Source: Deltaproteobacteria bacterium
GTDB taxonomy: Bacteria > Desulfobacterota > GWC2-55-46
Length of the DNA stretch: 64,000 nt
Direction of reading: 5' to 3'
Assembly (NCBI GenBank): GCA_016177845.1
Contig: JACOUO010000017.1
Location: 124,001 to 188,000, forward strand
The position numbers were made by a program, and so were the translations under genes. Below, piece after piece: positions 1 through 9,846 of this stretch. The notes beneath the pieces are model-generated. The model was not told where the DNA came from and searched no databases. It saw nothing but the letters and a program-made list of their open reading frames with translations. The stretch's first letter is position 1; each line of letters begins with the position of its first letter.

Positions 1-960
1 GGCGCGGTAGCCAATACCCTTGTAGGCGTAAAAGAAGGCGCTACAATGGTGCAGGGCACCATCAACGGCTTTGGCGAGAGGTGCGGAAACGCCAATCTCT
101 GCTCCATAATCCCTGCATTGAAAATAAAGATGGGGATTGACTGCATTACCGATGAGAGGCTCACAAGACTGCGTAATACCGCAAGGTTCATATATGAGTT
201 GGCAAATCTGCCCAATTACAAACACCAGCCCTATGTAGGTGAGAGCGCGTTTGCGCACAAGGGCGGCATCCATGTGAGCGCGGTACTTAAAAGCCCGCTT
301 ACCTATGAGCATATCAGGCCGGAGCTTGTGGGAAACCACCAGAGGGTGCTTGTATCAGACCTCTCAGGCAGGTCTAATATACTCTATAAGGCCCAGGAGT
401 ACGGTGTAGATGTAAAGAGCAATTCGGAAGTTGTGCAGGATGTTTTGAAAGAGCTTAAGGCCCTTGAGCATCAGGGTTTTCAATACGAAGGCGCGGAGGC
501 GTCATTTGAGCTTCTGATACAGAAGGCCTTGAAAAAGAAGCAGAGGTACTTCAAGCTCCTTGAGTTCAGGGTCATGGACGAGAAGAAGAAGGAAGATGAA
601 GCTCCATTCTCAGAGGCTACGATAAAGCTTGAGGTCGGGGGTGTGGTAGAACACACTGCCGCAGAAGGCAACGGGCCGGTAAATGCCCTTGACGCCGCCT
701 TAAGAAAGGCTCTTGAGAGGTTCTACCCTGCCATAAGCGAAGTAAAACTGCTGGATTTTAAGGTAAGGGTCCTGGCTGGCGTGCAGGGCACTGCCGCAAA
801 GGTCAGGGTGCTTGTTGAGTCAGGCGACGGGAAGGACAAGTGGGGCACTGTCGGAGTATCTGACAATGTCATAGAGGCAAGCTGGCAGGCAATAGTTGAC
901 AGCCTTGAGTACAAGCTCTTTAAGGATGGAAGGGATAAAAAGAGAAAGAAGGCCAAATGA
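1..960 (+). CDS. cimA: (R)-citramalate synthase, C-terminal part (5' end outside window)
   Basis: The reading frame is open from base 1, so the annotated ATG at 46 is internal and the gene is cut by the window edge. The first residues ([14 protein letters not shown], then [16 protein letters not shown]) are the late catalytic-barrel signature of the 2-isopropylmalate/citramalate/homocitrate synthase family. The stretch [13 protein letters not shown] follows. The last ~130 residues form the LeuA-type regulatory dimer domain. The enzyme condenses pyruvate and acetyl-CoA to (R)-citramalate, feeding isoleucine synthesis, and is cytoplasmic. The CimA assignment over LeuA or homocitrate synthase rests on overall similarity to the CimA branch. 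Substrate-determining N-terminal residues are outside the window. The stop overlaps the next gene by 4 bp. Confidence 0.88.
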   Translation, partial: GAVANTLVGVKEGATMVQGTINGFGERCGNANLCSIIPALKIKMGIDCITDERLTRLRNTARFIYELANLPNYKHQPYVGESAFAHKGGIHVSAVLKSPLTYEHIRPELVGNHQRVLVSDLSGRSNILYKAQEYGVDVKSNSEVVQDVLKELKALEHQGFQYEGAEASFELLIQKALKKKQRYFKLLEFRVMDEKKKEDEAPFSEATIKLEVGGVVEHTAAEGNGPVNALDAALRKALERFYPAISEVKLLDFKVRVLAGVQGTAAKVRVLVESGDGKDKWGTVGVSDNVIEASWQAIVDSLEYKLFKDGRDKKRKKAK

Positions 961-1379
961 ACCCTGAAAAAAGATACGGGGCATATCTGATACTAATCTT
1001 TATTTTCCTCGCTATCTTTTCCTTAAACTCATCCAAAGTATTTTCCTATTCAAATCAGGCAATTCCTCAAAATACAAACGAATTCAATCACACCAACGCA
1101 AACCCTGTCGGGGAGCCGGCAAATCCCGCCCTTAAGGCGGCAAGCTCTCCCTTTCCGGGTTTTCCCATCAACATAAATACCGCAAGCAAAGAAGAACTTA
1201 TGATACTGCCCGGAATCGGGGAGAAGACCGCTGTCAGGATACTTGAAAAAAGGGCGGAAATCGGCTCTTTTACATCGGTTGACCAATTGACAGATGTTAA
1301 GTGGATTGGTAAAGTCAAAGTAGAAAAGCTCCGCGGTCTTGTCACGGCAGGAAAAGCTTCGTCCGTAAAAGGGAAGTAG
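957..1379 (+). CDS. ComEA-like helix-hairpin-helix protein, exported or membrane-anchored
   Basis: 140 residues. An N-terminal hydrophobic segment (about 10-30) acts as a signal or anchor, and a low-complexity Asn/Pro/Ala linker follows. The C-terminal ~65 residues contain [20 protein letters not shown] and a second HhH half. This is the ComEA-type tandem HhH fold that binds double-stranded DNA without sequence specificity, in the periplasm during DNA uptake. The ATG lies in the last codons of cimA (ATGA overlap), so the two are translationally coupled. No other competence genes are nearby, so a role in transformation is only a family-based guess. HhH proteins of this size also occur outside competence systems. 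Confidence 0.8.
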   Translation: MNPEKRYGAYLILIFIFLAIFSLNSSKVFSYSNQAIPQNTNEFNHTNANPVGEPANPALKAASSPFPGFPININTASKEELMILPGIGEKTAVRILEKRAEIGSFTSVDQLTDVKWIGKVKVEKLRGLVTAGKASSVKGK

Positions 1380-1485
1380 TCCTTTACTCATCTGTTTCAG
1401 TTCTCAAATAATTCCGGATTCATTTTAAAAAGAAAAAATCCATAATTTCAAAATGTTAGACTCTTTTTGCGTGTCAGGAGGCGAG

Positions 1486-1815
1486 ATGCCGGAGGATATC
1501 CTTGAGAAGCTGAGGGCCAAAGAGGAAGAGATGGAGGCCCTTATAAATGATGCCAGGAAAAAGGCGGCTATCATAAGGGAAGGGGCTGCCAAAACTGCAA
1601 AAGAGCTAAAAGCTGATAGAATTAGAGAGATTGAAGAAGAACTTAAGCGGATTTCCTCAATCGCTGAGGTGGAGATGCAAAAAGAAGTCGCACGCATAGA
1701 GGAACAGGCACAGAAAGATGTCGAGGATATCAGAAAAAAGGGCGCTGAGAGGAAAGACAAGGCTGTAAAAGAGGTAATAAAGGCTGTGCTTGAATCAATG
1801 GGAGCGCACAAGTGA
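1486..1815 (+). CDS. V/A-type ATPase peripheral-stalk coiled-coil subunit (G/H type)
   Basis: The ORF track starts at 1453, but GGAGG lies just 5' of the ATG at 1486, so I start there (109 residues, MPEDILEKL...). The protein is almost wholly charged, heptad-patterned helix rich in Glu, Lys, Arg and Ala. That is expected for the H (G) subunit, which pairs with subunit E to form the peripheral stalk holding the A3B3 head against the membrane sector. It is the first gene of the ATPase operon and overlaps subunit I by 4 bp (GTGA). Sequence alone says little beyond coiled coil, so the assignment rests on position and size. Confidence 0.75.
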   Translation: MPEDILEKLRAKEEEMEALINDARKKAAIIREGAAKTAKELKADRIREIEEELKRISSIAEVEMQKEVARIEEQAQKDVEDIRKKGAERKDKAVKEVIKAVLESMGAHK

Positions 1816-3686
1816 TAAAAAAGATGACAAAGGTCCAGATAATCGGGCCTAAAGGTTATCTGGATGAGTGCATAAAGGTCCTCCATTCCGCGGCGGTGGT
1901 GCATATAGAAACGCACCCGTCAGCTGAGAGCGAAGAGTTTATCTCAAGGCTTCCCATTGAAAAGGAAAAATTAAAGGAAAAAGAGCTTCTTGACAGGTCA
2001 GCCGAGAGGCTTAAGAACCTTCTGCTCCTGTTAAACCCTCCCAAGGCATACAGGACAATAAAGGTCGGAAGCGAGGATGTATACAGGTATCTTGAGACTT
2101 TAAAGCCTGTCGAGGAGAGCGTAATAAAATTGTCCGCAAGGAAAGACAGTCTCTCGGAAGAGCTTTCTACGGTAAGCAAATACGAAAGGCTCATCCGCGG
2201 AGTTGCCCCTATTGTATCAAGGCTTGGCGGCTTGAGGAACTTTGACATCGTAGGGCTTACAATAGAGAGGACCCGTGAGAATATCCCACAGCTCCTTGAA
2301 GCAGAGGTTGCAAAGATAACTGAGGGGAGCTATCAGGTCTATCAAAGGGATTTGGATGAGACTACTATCGGGATGGTTTTGACCTATCCCAAAAAATACG
2401 CGGGGCAGATAAGATACCTGCTTTCAGGCAGGTCCATTAATGAGATAAGGCTGCCTGATGAGTATGAGGAGATGCCTCTGCTTAATGCCCTTAGGCTGAT
2501 GCAGAGGAAGAAAGAAGAGCTTCCTGGCCGTATTCAGGATGTTGAAAGGGAGCTTGACTGGACATCCGAGCAGTGGTACGGAACGATTGCAGGCGCCATG
2601 AGGGCTGTGGAAGACTCTGTAGATGAGATAGGCGTCATCAACTATGCCTCACATACCAAGTTCGCTTTTTTAATAGAGGGCTGGGTCCCCGCGGATGACT
2701 TTGAGCCATTGCGTCAGAGGTTTGAGAATCTCTTCGGGGACAGGATACTGCTCAGGCCCATAGAAGTGAAAGAGGCGGAAGAGGATGAAACCCCTGTCTA
2801 TATCCGGAATCCCAGGTTGTTTAGGCCCTTTGAGGTTTTTTTGGCTGCCCTGCCCCCTCCGAAGTACGGTTCAGTTGACCCGACACCTTTTGTGGCAATA
2901 TTCTTCCCCATATTCTTCGGCCTTATTGTCGGGGATATCGGTTACGGCGTTCTCATCTTTATCTTAAGCGTCTTTCTAAGGCACCGCTTCAAGTCGCAGG
3001 AGATGTTTAAAAATATCTTTACGGTGCTGATGATAAGCAGCATCTCCGCCATAATATTCGGCATTTTCTTTGGCGAGCTTTTCGGCGACCTCGGCACACG
3101 GCTCAAAATAATCCATCCGCTCCTTCTTCACAGGGAAGAGGCGTTGAAGACCCTTCTTATCATTACCCTTATCATAGGCATAGGCCATGTAGCGCTGGGG
3201 CTTCTGATAAGCGTATTCAGTAATCTTAAGCGCAAGAGGGGCAGAGAGGCGGCGGCAAAGATATCTTATCTCCTTGTAGTGGTCTCTTTCCTCGGAATAC
3301 TTGGGATAAAATTCAACTATATCGCCTCATCTTTTTTAATCCCTGATGTTGCAGTCTTTATAATCTCTCTTATAACCCTCACTGTGCTTGAGGGTATCCT
3401 CGGGCCCATAGAATTCATTGAGGCGCTCGGCAATATTTTATCCTATGTCAGGCTCATGGCAATCGGTACGGCCTCTGTCATAATGGCCCTTGTGGCAAAC
3501 AGGATGGGAAGCATGTCAGAGAGCCTTGTAGCCGCTATAATCATAGCCGGGCTTATACATACGCTCAACCTTTTTCTTAGCATCCTTAGTCCGTCCATTC
3601 AGTCCATGAGGCTTCATTATGTTGAATTTTTCAGCAAGTTCTATGAGGGCGGCGGCAGGAGGTATGTGCCGTTCCGCAAGAGATAA
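1812..3686 (+). CDS. atpI: V/A-type ATPase subunit I (membrane stator, a-subunit equivalent)
   Basis: 624 residues with a GTG start overlapping the previous stop. The N-terminal ~340 residues are a soluble, partly coiled-coil domain that contacts the peripheral stalks. The C-terminal ~280 residues hold about seven or eight membrane helices, beginning near FFPIFFGLIVGDIGYG. The segment LGNILSYVRLMAIGTASV carries the conserved Arg of the ion half-channel that faces the Glu of the K ring. This subunit conducts ions across the membrane against the rotating ring. The length fits the family, and no disruption is visible. Confidence 0.95.
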   Translation: MIKKMTKVQIIGPKGYLDECIKVLHSAAVVHIETHPSAESEEFISRLPIEKEKLKEKELLDRSAERLKNLLLLLNPPKAYRTIKVGSEDVYRYLETLKPVEESVIKLSARKDSLSEELSTVSKYERLIRGVAPIVSRLGGLRNFDIVGLTIERTRENIPQLLEAEVAKITEGSYQVYQRDLDETTIGMVLTYPKKYAGQIRYLLSGRSINEIRLPDEYEEMPLLNALRLMQRKKEELPGRIQDVERELDWTSEQWYGTIAGAMRAVEDSVDEIGVINYASHTKFAFLIEGWVPADDFEPLRQRFENLFGDRILLRPIEVKEAEEDETPVYIRNPRLFRPFEVFLAALPPPKYGSVDPTPFVAIFFPIFFGLIVGDIGYGVLIFILSVFLRHRFKSQEMFKNIFTVLMISSISAIIFGIFFGELFGDLGTRLKIIHPLLLHREEALKTLLIITLIIGIGHVALGLLISVFSNLKRKRGREAAAKISYLLVVVSFLGILGIKFNYIASSFLIPDVAVFIISLITLTVLEGILGPIEFIEALGNILSYVRLMAIGTASVIMALVANRMGSMSESLVAAIIIAGLIHTLNLFLSILSPSIQSMRLHYVEFFSKFYEGGGRRYVPFRKR

Positions 3687-3722
3687 AAAGGCGTTGAAAA
3701 ATCAAGGGTTCAGGAGGTTTTT

Positions 3723-3935
3723 ATGGAAAAGGGATTGATAGCGATTGCCGCTGCGATTGCCATCGGCCTCTCTGCTTTGGCAACGGGCTGGGCACAGAGT
3801 AAGATAGGCTCCGCAGGTGTAGGCACCATCGCGGAGAAGCCCGAACTTACCGGTATAGTGATTATCCTTGTAGCCATCCCTGAGACAATGGTGCTTCTGG
3901 GGTTTGTCGTTGCCTATCTGATACTGAGCCAATGA
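3723..3935 (+). CDS. atpK: V/A-type ATPase subunit K (rotor-ring proteolipid)
   Basis: 70 residues forming one two-helix hairpin. Helix 1 is followed by a polar loop containing EKPE, and helix 2 holds the ion-binding Glu in PETMVLLG (P53, E54, T55). SD sequence AGGAGG precedes the ATG. A single-hairpin subunit with one carboxylate per hairpin is the form expected in ATP synthases. The duplicated four-helix form is typical of dedicated pumps. Q25 in helix 1 and T55 beside E54 sit where Na+ ligands lie in Na+-dependent rings, but this comparison was made by eye. No signal peptide. Confidence 0.93.
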   Translation: MEKGLIAIAAAIAIGLSALATGWAQSKIGSAGVGTIAEKPELTGIVIILVAIPETMVLLGFVVAYLILSQ

Positions 3936-3945
3936 GGATGGAATT

Positions 3946-4518
3946 ATGCCACAGGACGCGCTTTTAAAGACATTTGAAGAAGATGCCATAACCCAGAGCA
4001 ACTCTATCATCAACGATGCCGAAGAAGCGGTAAAGGAGATGATGAAGACAGCTGAAGAGGAGGCATTGGAATCAGGGGGAGAGAGGAAAAAAGAGCTTTC
4101 CATCTCCCTTGAGAGGAAGAGGGCCGCGGCCTTGAACGGCGCGCGCACGCATGCGGCAGGCGATAAGCTCAGGACAAGGCACGAGATATTGGAAGATACA
4201 TTCAGGGAGGCTTTGGAGAGCCTTGCCGCGCTTCCAAAGCAGCAGTATTCAGAGATATTGAACGGACTTTATTTTGAGCTTAAAAGCGAATGGGAAAAAA
4301 ATGAGGGGCTTGGCCGACCTGTTGTATTGTTAAACCCGGACGATGCGGCCTTGCTCAAGGATAAGGCGGCAAATATCAGGCCTGACAAGGAAGTAGCACT
4401 GGGCGTCATATTCACTTCAGAGGACGGCAGGGCCCGTTTTGAAAATACCCTGCCATCAAGGATAGGCAAGGCAAAGAGCGGCCTTGTCCCCGCTCTCAAC
4501 AGATTATTATTCGGATAA
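3946..4518 (+). CDS. atpE: V/A-type ATPase subunit E (peripheral stalk)
   Basis: 190 residues. The N-terminal half is a long charged helix (residues ~10-90) that would wind with the G/H subunit. The C-terminal half is a mixed alpha/beta globular domain that contacts the B subunit. Eleven bases separate it from subunit K and nine from subunit C. The sequence is divergent, as usual for this subunit, and identity rests on length, architecture and place in the K-E-C-F-A-B-D order. Confidence 0.87.
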   Translation: MPQDALLKTFEEDAITQSNSIINDAEEAVKEMMKTAEEEALESGGERKKELSISLERKRAAALNGARTHAAGDKLRTRHEILEDTFREALESLAALPKQQYSEILNGLYFELKSEWEKNEGLGRPVVLLNPDDAALLKDKAANIRPDKEVALGVIFTSEDGRARFENTLPSRIGKAKSGLVPALNRLLFG

Positions 4519-4526
4519 TTAAAACA

Positions 4527-5579
4527 ATGGACCTGGGCTATTACAACGCAAGGATACGGGGGCTTAGGGGCAGGCTTTTGAAAGAGGCTGATTATGACGC
4601 CATGCTCAAGGCGGTTGACCTTGAAAGATATCTTGAAAGGCTTAAGTCTACGGCATACGGTCCATTTATCGAAACAGCCGGCGCGCGGTTTGTAAAGCCC
4701 TCGGAAGTCATCTCAGGGGCATTAAGGGCAAACCTTGCAGAGACCTTTGACTTCCTCTGGAAGATAGCGCCGAATGAGGCTAAGCCCCTTCTCAAGGCGA
4801 TATTTTCCATCTGGGAGGTCTATGACATCAAGACGCTTATAAGGGGAGTAGCCAGAGGAGTGAAGAAAGACGATATCCTTGAGGCGCTTATCCCTGCGGG
4901 CGACCTTGACCAGGCGGCCCTGAATATACTCCTTGGCGCAAAAGATATTCAGGACCTTATCCAAATCCTCCATACTTTGGGAAGCCCTTACTCAAAACCT
5001 CTGAAGGCAGGGCTGCCGCAGTACGCAAGGACAGGCAATATCGTAGAGATGGAATTAAATCTCGACATCAATTCATTTAAATTCCTGCGCTCAAGGATCG
5101 AAGAAAATTATCTAAATGACAGGATAATACGGGAGTTCATAATACTTCGCATCGATATTGAGAACATACTTACGGTATTTAAGATAGCAGGTGAAAATTA
5201 TTCAAAGGAAGGCGCGCAGAGCTTTTTCATTGAGGGCGGAGTTAGGTTAAGAAGGAGTGAATTTTTAACCTTCTCGGAGCTTAAGAACAGGGATGAGGTA
5301 TTGAAGGCATTGAAAGAAAAAATACTTGATGTCGATATAAAAGAAATACTCCTGAGCTCAGACCCCGAAGATATCGCGCTAATCGAAGAGAGGCTTGAAA
5401 GTAGTGTAGAGAACAGGCTTGCAAGGCAGTCGCTTGTAGAGCCTTTGAGCATCGCGCTTGCGGCCTCATTCATTTTTATAAAGATAAGGGAGATAAAAAA
5501 CTTAAGGCTAATTGCCAGGGGCAAGGCGTTCGGCATCCCTGATGATGAGCTTCGAAGGCTTATTATTTATCCCATCTGA
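4527..5579 (+). CDS. atpC: V/A-type ATPase subunit C (V0 d/AC39 type)
   Basis: 350 residues, mostly helical. It starts with LGYYNARIRGLRGRLL, the typical N-terminus of this family. Subunit C is the funnel-shaped, three-lobed adaptor on top of the K ring that couples it to the central stalk D/F. Length matches bacterial and archaeal homologues. It sits between subunits E and F with short gaps (8 and 15 nt), and all conserved blocks appear intact. Confidence 0.92.
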   Translation: MDLGYYNARIRGLRGRLLKEADYDAMLKAVDLERYLERLKSTAYGPFIETAGARFVKPSEVISGALRANLAETFDFLWKIAPNEAKPLLKAIFSIWEVYDIKTLIRGVARGVKKDDILEALIPAGDLDQAALNILLGAKDIQDLIQILHTLGSPYSKPLKAGLPQYARTGNIVEMELNLDINSFKFLRSRIEENYLNDRIIREFIILRIDIENILTVFKIAGENYSKEGAQSFFIEGGVRLRRSEFLTFSELKNRDEVLKALKEKILDVDIKEILLSSDPEDIALIEERLESSVENRLARQSLVEPLSIALAASFIFIKIREIKNLRLIARGKAFGIPDDELRRLIIYPI

Positions 5580-5594
5580 TATTGAGAGGGCATA

Positions 5595-5921
5595 ATGCAG
5601 CTCCTTGTGATTACAGGGCATGATGAATCGCTCGGCTTCAGGTGCGCGGGAATCGAATGCAGGGAAGTGGGCGATGGCAGCGACATCTCAAACCTCCTGC
5701 TTACGCTTCAGGCAGAGGGCAAGTACGGCCTCATTGCCGTTGAAGACAGGTATTTGAGCAGAGTCTCTGAGAATGTAATGAGAAGGATGATAAAAAAGGG
5801 CCTGCCTATAATATTGCCCATCAATATTCCCCAGAAGTGGGGGGAGGTGGAAGTGGGCGAGTCCCCTGTAGTGAAGCTTATCCGAAGGGCAATTGGATAC
5901 CAGATAAAGATAAAGAGATAA
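5595..5921 (+). CDS. atpF: V/A-type ATPase subunit F (central stalk)
   Basis: 108 residues. It starts MQLLVITGHDESLGFRCAGI, the CheY-like fold of subunit F with its usual 'G-F-x-x-x-G' beginning, and has a C-terminal helix. Subunit F binds subunit D in the rotating shaft and can influence the direction-dependent activity of the motor. Five bases separate it from the atpA start. The track ORF at 5837 begins inside this gene but is only an upstream in-frame extension of atpA. Confidence 0.92.
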   Translation: MQLLVITGHDESLGFRCAGIECREVGDGSDISNLLLTLQAEGKYGLIAVEDRYLSRVSENVMRRMIKKGLPIILPINIPQKWGEVEVGESPVVKLIRRAIGYQIKIKR

Positions 5922-5926
5922 AAAAC

Positions 5927-7681
5927 ATGGCAGAGATAAGAGGGAAGATATTCGGGATAGCCGGCCCGACCGTTATCGCAACAGGCATGACAGGTGCGAA
6001 GATGAATACTGTCTGCCTTGTGGGTAATGACGGTCTGCTTGGCGAGATAATCCGCATAAGGGGAGACAGGGCAACTCTTCAGGTCTATGAGGAGACAGGC
6101 GGACTTACCGCAGGAGAGGATGTAGTGACTTACGGAAAACCTCTCAATGTAGTATTGGGGCCGGGGCTGCTTACAAATATCTATGACGGAATCCAGAGGC
6201 CCCTGTACCAGATACGGGCAACAGGCACTGACTTCATGGAGAGAGGGATAAAGGTTGCTACCCTTGACATGGAAAAGGTCTGGCAGTTCAGTCCCCTGAA
6301 AAAGAAAGGCGATGAAGTCGAGCCCGGCACGATCCTTGGCACAGTGCCTGAGACAGAGCGAATCACTCATAAGGTAATGGTGCCTCCGGGCATAAGGGGA
6401 AAGATAAAAGATATAAAAAGCAGTACCGCGTCAGGCAAAGAACCGCTGTGCGTTCTTGAGGACGGCACAGAGATCGGCCTGTATCAGGAGTGGCCTGTAA
6501 GACGCTCCCGCCCGTTTAAAGAGAAACTTCCGCCTGAAACACCGTTCATCACAGGGCAGAGGGTATTTGATACATTACTGCCCGTTGCCGAGGGAGGCAC
6601 AGCAATTGTGCCGGGCGGTTTCGGCACAGGCAAAACAGTCGTGGAGCAGACAATAGCGAAGTTCAGCAGGAGCGATATAGTCATCTATGTCGGGTGCGGA
6701 GAACGCGGCAACGAGATGACAGACATGCTTACCGAGTTCCCGAAATTGAAAGACCCTGACACTGGATTGCCGCTGAATTTGAGAACTGTGATAATCGTCA
6801 ATACATCGAATATGCCTGTTGCCGCAAGGGAGGCTTCCATCTTTACGGGGGTGACAATCGCGGAATACTTCAGGGACATGGGCTACAGGGTATCGCTTTT
6901 GGCAGACTCCATCTCAAGGTGGGCGGAGGCGTTAAGAGAGATTTCATCAAGGCTTGAGGAGATGCCCGGCGAGGAAGGCTTTCCGCCTTATCTGGCTACT
7001 TCCCTTGGAAGCTTTTACGAGAGGTCAGGCAAGGTCAGATGCCTTGGAGATGACGGGCGCATAGGCTCAATTACCATCATAAGCGCGGTATCTCCTCCGG
7101 GCGGCGATTTTTCTGAGCCTGTCACTCAGTCGGCCTTGAGGTTTGCTGGCGCGTTATGGGCGCTTGACCCTGACCTTGCGTACAGAAGGCATTTCCCTGC
7201 AGTCAACTGGCAGACAAGCTTCAGCCTTTATTACTCTGAGCTTGCGGACTGGTTTGACAGGGAAGTATCGCCTGAGATGATAAAGTTTCGGACAAGGCTC
7301 TTTAAGCTCCTGCAGAGGCAAAATGAGCTCAAGGAGATAATCCAGATAATAGGCATTGAGGCATTGCAGGAAGGCGACAGGCTAACCCTCGAGGTGGCAA
7401 ACATGGCGAGGGAGGTCTTTTTAAAACAGAGCGCGTACAGCGAGACTGACGCGTTTAACTCTTATGAGAAACAGTTCCGTATGCTTAATGTCATCTTCGC
7501 ATTCCTCGATAACGCTGAGGCGGCTTTGAAAAGGGGGGTATATATTGAGACCCTTATCGACAGCCCTTTAAGGACAGAGGTTTTGAAGTTGCAGAATTAC
7601 ACAAACGAAGGTTTCGCGCCGAGGGCTGAAGAGCTTATCGAAAAGATAGAGGGCGAGTTTGGCACGATTGAGGAAAAATAA
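5927..7681 (+). CDS. atpA: V/A-type ATPase catalytic subunit A
   Basis: 584 residues when started at ATG 5927 ([16 protein letters not shown]). The track's longer start at 5837 would add 30 residues read through the end of atpF and is rejected. The P-loop GGFGTGKT lies at about residues 230-237. The A-specific 'non-homologous' insert lies before it, and [13 protein letters not shown] follows. It hydrolyses or makes ATP in the A3B3 head. Length fits the family and no intein is present. The stop and the next start share a base (TAATG), so A and B translation is coupled. Confidence 0.97.
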   Translation: MAEIRGKIFGIAGPTVIATGMTGAKMNTVCLVGNDGLLGEIIRIRGDRATLQVYEETGGLTAGEDVVTYGKPLNVVLGPGLLTNIYDGIQRPLYQIRATGTDFMERGIKVATLDMEKVWQFSPLKKKGDEVEPGTILGTVPETERITHKVMVPPGIRGKIKDIKSSTASGKEPLCVLEDGTEIGLYQEWPVRRSRPFKEKLPPETPFITGQRVFDTLLPVAEGGTAIVPGGFGTGKTVVEQTIAKFSRSDIVIYVGCGERGNEMTDMLTEFPKLKDPDTGLPLNLRTVIIVNTSNMPVAAREASIFTGVTIAEYFRDMGYRVSLLADSISRWAEALREISSRLEEMPGEEGFPPYLATSLGSFYERSGKVRCLGDDGRIGSITIISAVSPPGGDFSEPVTQSALRFAGALWALDPDLAYRRHFPAVNWQTSFSLYYSELADWFDREVSPEMIKFRTRLFKLLQRQNELKEIIQIIGIEALQEGDRLTLEVANMAREVFLKQSAYSETDAFNSYEKQFRMLNVIFAFLDNAEAALKRGVYIETLIDSPLRTEVLKLQNYTNEGFAPRAEELIEKIEGEFGTIEEK

Positions 7682-9036
7682 TGGACCTGATAACAAAACA
7701 GTATAAGACCATTAACGCGATAACCGGGCCGCTGGTGCTTGCCGAAAATCTTATCGGCGCCAAGCTCGGGGAGATGTGCGTGGTCGAGCTTACGACCGGA
7801 GAGAAGAGGAACGGCCAGATACTTTCGATTGAAGGGGACAAGGCCGTAATACAGGTGCTTGAAGGCACTTCGGCAATTGACAGCAAGACCAGCATTGTAG
7901 CGCCCCTTGGGCAGACCGCAAGGGTCGGAATATCCATGGATATGTTCGGCAGGATATTTAACGGGTTCGGCAAGCCCATTGACGGGCTGCCTGAGATAAT
8001 CCCTGAAAAATACATGGAGATTACGGGGCTTCCCATGAACCCTGCGGCAAGGGAAAAGCCTGATTTCTTTATCCAGACGGGCATATCGGCAATCGACGGG
8101 CTCAATACGCTTGTGAGGGGGCAGAAGCTTCCGATATTCTCAGGCGCTGGCCTGCCTGCAAATGAGCTTGCCATACAGATTGTAAGGCAGGCAAAGGTCT
8201 CGGAAGCCGCTGATTTCGCGGTTATACTCGGCGCAATGGGTATTACTTCAAGGGAGGCGTTCTTCTTCAGGAAGTCCCTGCTTGAGATAGGCACCCTTGA
8301 GAGGACGGTTGCCTTTATCAATCAGGCAAGCGACCCGACAATCGAAAGGCTTTTCACTCCCAGAATAGCTCTTACTACTGCCGAGTACCTTGCGTTTGAA
8401 AAGGGTTATCATGTAATGGTCGTATTGACGGACATGACCGCCTACTGCGAGGCATTGAGGGAGATAGGCATAGCAAGGGAAGAGATACCCGGAAGGAGGA
8501 GCTATCCGGGCTATATGTACACAGACCTTGCTACACTTTATGAAAGGGCAGGCAGGCTTGAAGGCCGTAAAGGCTCGATCACACTGATGCCGATTTTGAC
8601 AATGCCCGATGACGACATCACGCACCCTATTCCCGACCTTACGGGATATATCACAGAGGGCCAGATTGTCCTTGGAAGGGGGCTTCACAGGAAAGGCATC
8701 TATCCTCCGATTGATGTCATGCCGTGCTTATCGAGGCTCATGAACCTGGGGATTGGCAAAGGCAAGACAAGGGAAGGCCACAGGGCGCTTGCCGACCAGC
8801 TATACTCCGCCTACGCAAGGGGTATTGATGTGAGGAGGCTTGTGGCCATTGTGGGGGAGGAAGGATTGACCGAGCTTGACCGTAAATATCTCCATTTTGC
8901 CGAGGAGTTTGAGAGAAGGTTTATCGGACAGGGCAATATCGAAAGGACGATTGATGAGACGCTTGACCTTGGGTTGTCCCTTTTAAGCATACTGCCTGAG
9001 AGGGAGACCATAGGCTTAAGGGCAAAGAAGGGCTAA
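7681..9036 (+). CDS. atpB: V/A-type ATPase regulatory subunit B
   Basis: 451 residues. This non-catalytic partner of subunit A has the related beta-barrel and nucleotide-binding domains. The P-loop position carries [11 protein letters not shown] instead of a Walker A Lys-Thr, which is diagnostic for B. The block [17 protein letters not shown] is intact. It begins on the last base of the atpA stop and ends immediately before atpD, so stoichiometric translation within the operon is likely. Confidence 0.97.
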   Translation: MDLITKQYKTINAITGPLVLAENLIGAKLGEMCVVELTTGEKRNGQILSIEGDKAVIQVLEGTSAIDSKTSIVAPLGQTARVGISMDMFGRIFNGFGKPIDGLPEIIPEKYMEITGLPMNPAAREKPDFFIQTGISAIDGLNTLVRGQKLPIFSGAGLPANELAIQIVRQAKVSEAADFAVILGAMGITSREAFFFRKSLLEIGTLERTVAFINQASDPTIERLFTPRIALTTAEYLAFEKGYHVMVVLTDMTAYCEALREIGIAREEIPGRRSYPGYMYTDLATLYERAGRLEGRKGSITLMPILTMPDDDITHPIPDLTGYITEGQIVLGRGLHRKGIYPPIDVMPCLSRLMNLGIGKGKTREGHRALADQLYSAYARGIDVRRLVAIVGEEGLTELDRKYLHFAEEFERRFIGQGNIERTIDETLDLGLSLLSILPERETIGLRAKKG

Positions 9037-9669
9037 ATGGAAAAGACACCTCCTACACGGCAACAGCTGCTTGCATTAAGGGCGCAGGCAGAGGTAATCA
9101 AAAAGGGCCTTGAACTCCTTAAGAGCAAAAGGGAGGCCCTTATGAAGGAGTTCTTTAACATCGTCGAGGAATCCCTTGAACTGAGGTCAAGGCTTACCGA
9201 GCTTCTGAACAGGGCGCAGAGGGACCTGGAGAGGGCGCGGGCCTTGAACGGCTTTGAGGTAGAGTCTTTCGCCCACGGAGCAAAGAGGGATATAAGCCTC
9301 AATATCAGGGTGCATAATGTCTGGGGCGTGTCAGTGCCTGACATAGAGGAGATAACGCTTACAAGGTCTTTGGACGCAAGGGATATCTCTCCCATCGGAG
9401 TCAGGGCAGAGGTCTTTGATACCGCAAAGCAGTTTGAGTCAGCCTCTGACCTTATAGTAAAGATTGCCTCAAAGGAGATAAGGCTCTCCAGGGTAGGCGA
9501 GGTGATAAGGTCGGATACGAGGAAGATAAACGCAATCTCAGAGGTAATGCTGCCCTCCCTCGATAAGCGCATAAGGGTAATAGAGCGCATGCTTGAGGAG
9601 AGGGAGAGGGAGGAGATATTCAGGCTAAAGAGGTTTAAGGCGCACAAAGAGGCGCTTGAAACTGTTTAA
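9037..9669 (+). CDS. atpD: V/A-type ATPase subunit D (central rotor shaft)
   Basis: 210 residues, starting directly after the atpB stop. N- and C-terminal long helices (about 10-80 and 140-200) form the antiparallel coiled coil that rotates inside A3B3. The start (TRQQLLALRAQAEVIKKGLE) and the C-terminal RRVNAxE-like region (KINAISEVMLPSLDKRIRVI) are typical. This is the last gene of the ATPase operon. No strong terminator is visible in the 177 nt before purB. Confidence 0.93.
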   Translation: MEKTPPTRQQLLALRAQAEVIKKGLELLKSKREALMKEFFNIVEESLELRSRLTELLNRAQRDLERARALNGFEVESFAHGAKRDISLNIRVHNVWGVSVPDIEEITLTRSLDARDISPIGVRAEVFDTAKQFESASDLIVKIASKEIRLSRVGEVIRSDTRKINAISEVMLPSLDKRIRVIERMLEEREREEIFRLKRFKAHKEALETV

Positions 9670-9773
9670 GTAAAAAACAATGAACTCAGCCGGCTAAGCC
9701 TATCTTGAATTATAAAAACCCATCCATTGCGCCCCAGTAATTCCCCCAGAAAATTAGGTAGAAAATATCTCTC

Positions 9774-9803
9774 TTGTATTATATTATAACCTTCTGGTAT
9801 AAA
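9774..9803 (+). promoter_or_regulatory. Possible sigma70 promoter for the purine operon
   Basis: TTGTAT, an 18-nt gap, then TATAAA in AT-rich sequence about 45 nt upstream of the purB GTG start. The -35 is a partial match, so this is suggestive only. The gap from atpD to purB (177 nt) holds no other obvious signal and no visible purine riboswitch. Confidence 0.35.
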
Positions 9804-9846
9804 TAACCTTTTCCATTCCAAATAGAACATTCAGGGGTTCGTAAAA

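Noticed and set aside
1453-1485. Upstream start of the ATPase stalk subunit given by the ORF track
   Set aside because: The GGAGG is located for ATG 1486. The extra residues (MLDSFCVSGGE) are translated SD sequence.
5837-5926. Longer atpA start in the ORF track
   Set aside because: It would lie inside atpF. The protein family begins at [10 protein letters not shown], and ATG 5927 follows the atpF stop directly.
5708-6370. 220-codon minus-strand ORF over atpF/atpA
   Set aside because: It is antisense to two conserved genes and has no family features.
7635-8321. 228-codon minus-strand ORF over atpB
   Set aside because: It is a shadow of the well-conserved B subunit, with no SD and no recognisable domain.
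9033-9647. 204-codon minus-strand ORF over atpD
   Set aside because: It is a Ser/Leu-rich antisense shadow of a coiled-coil gene, a common artefact.
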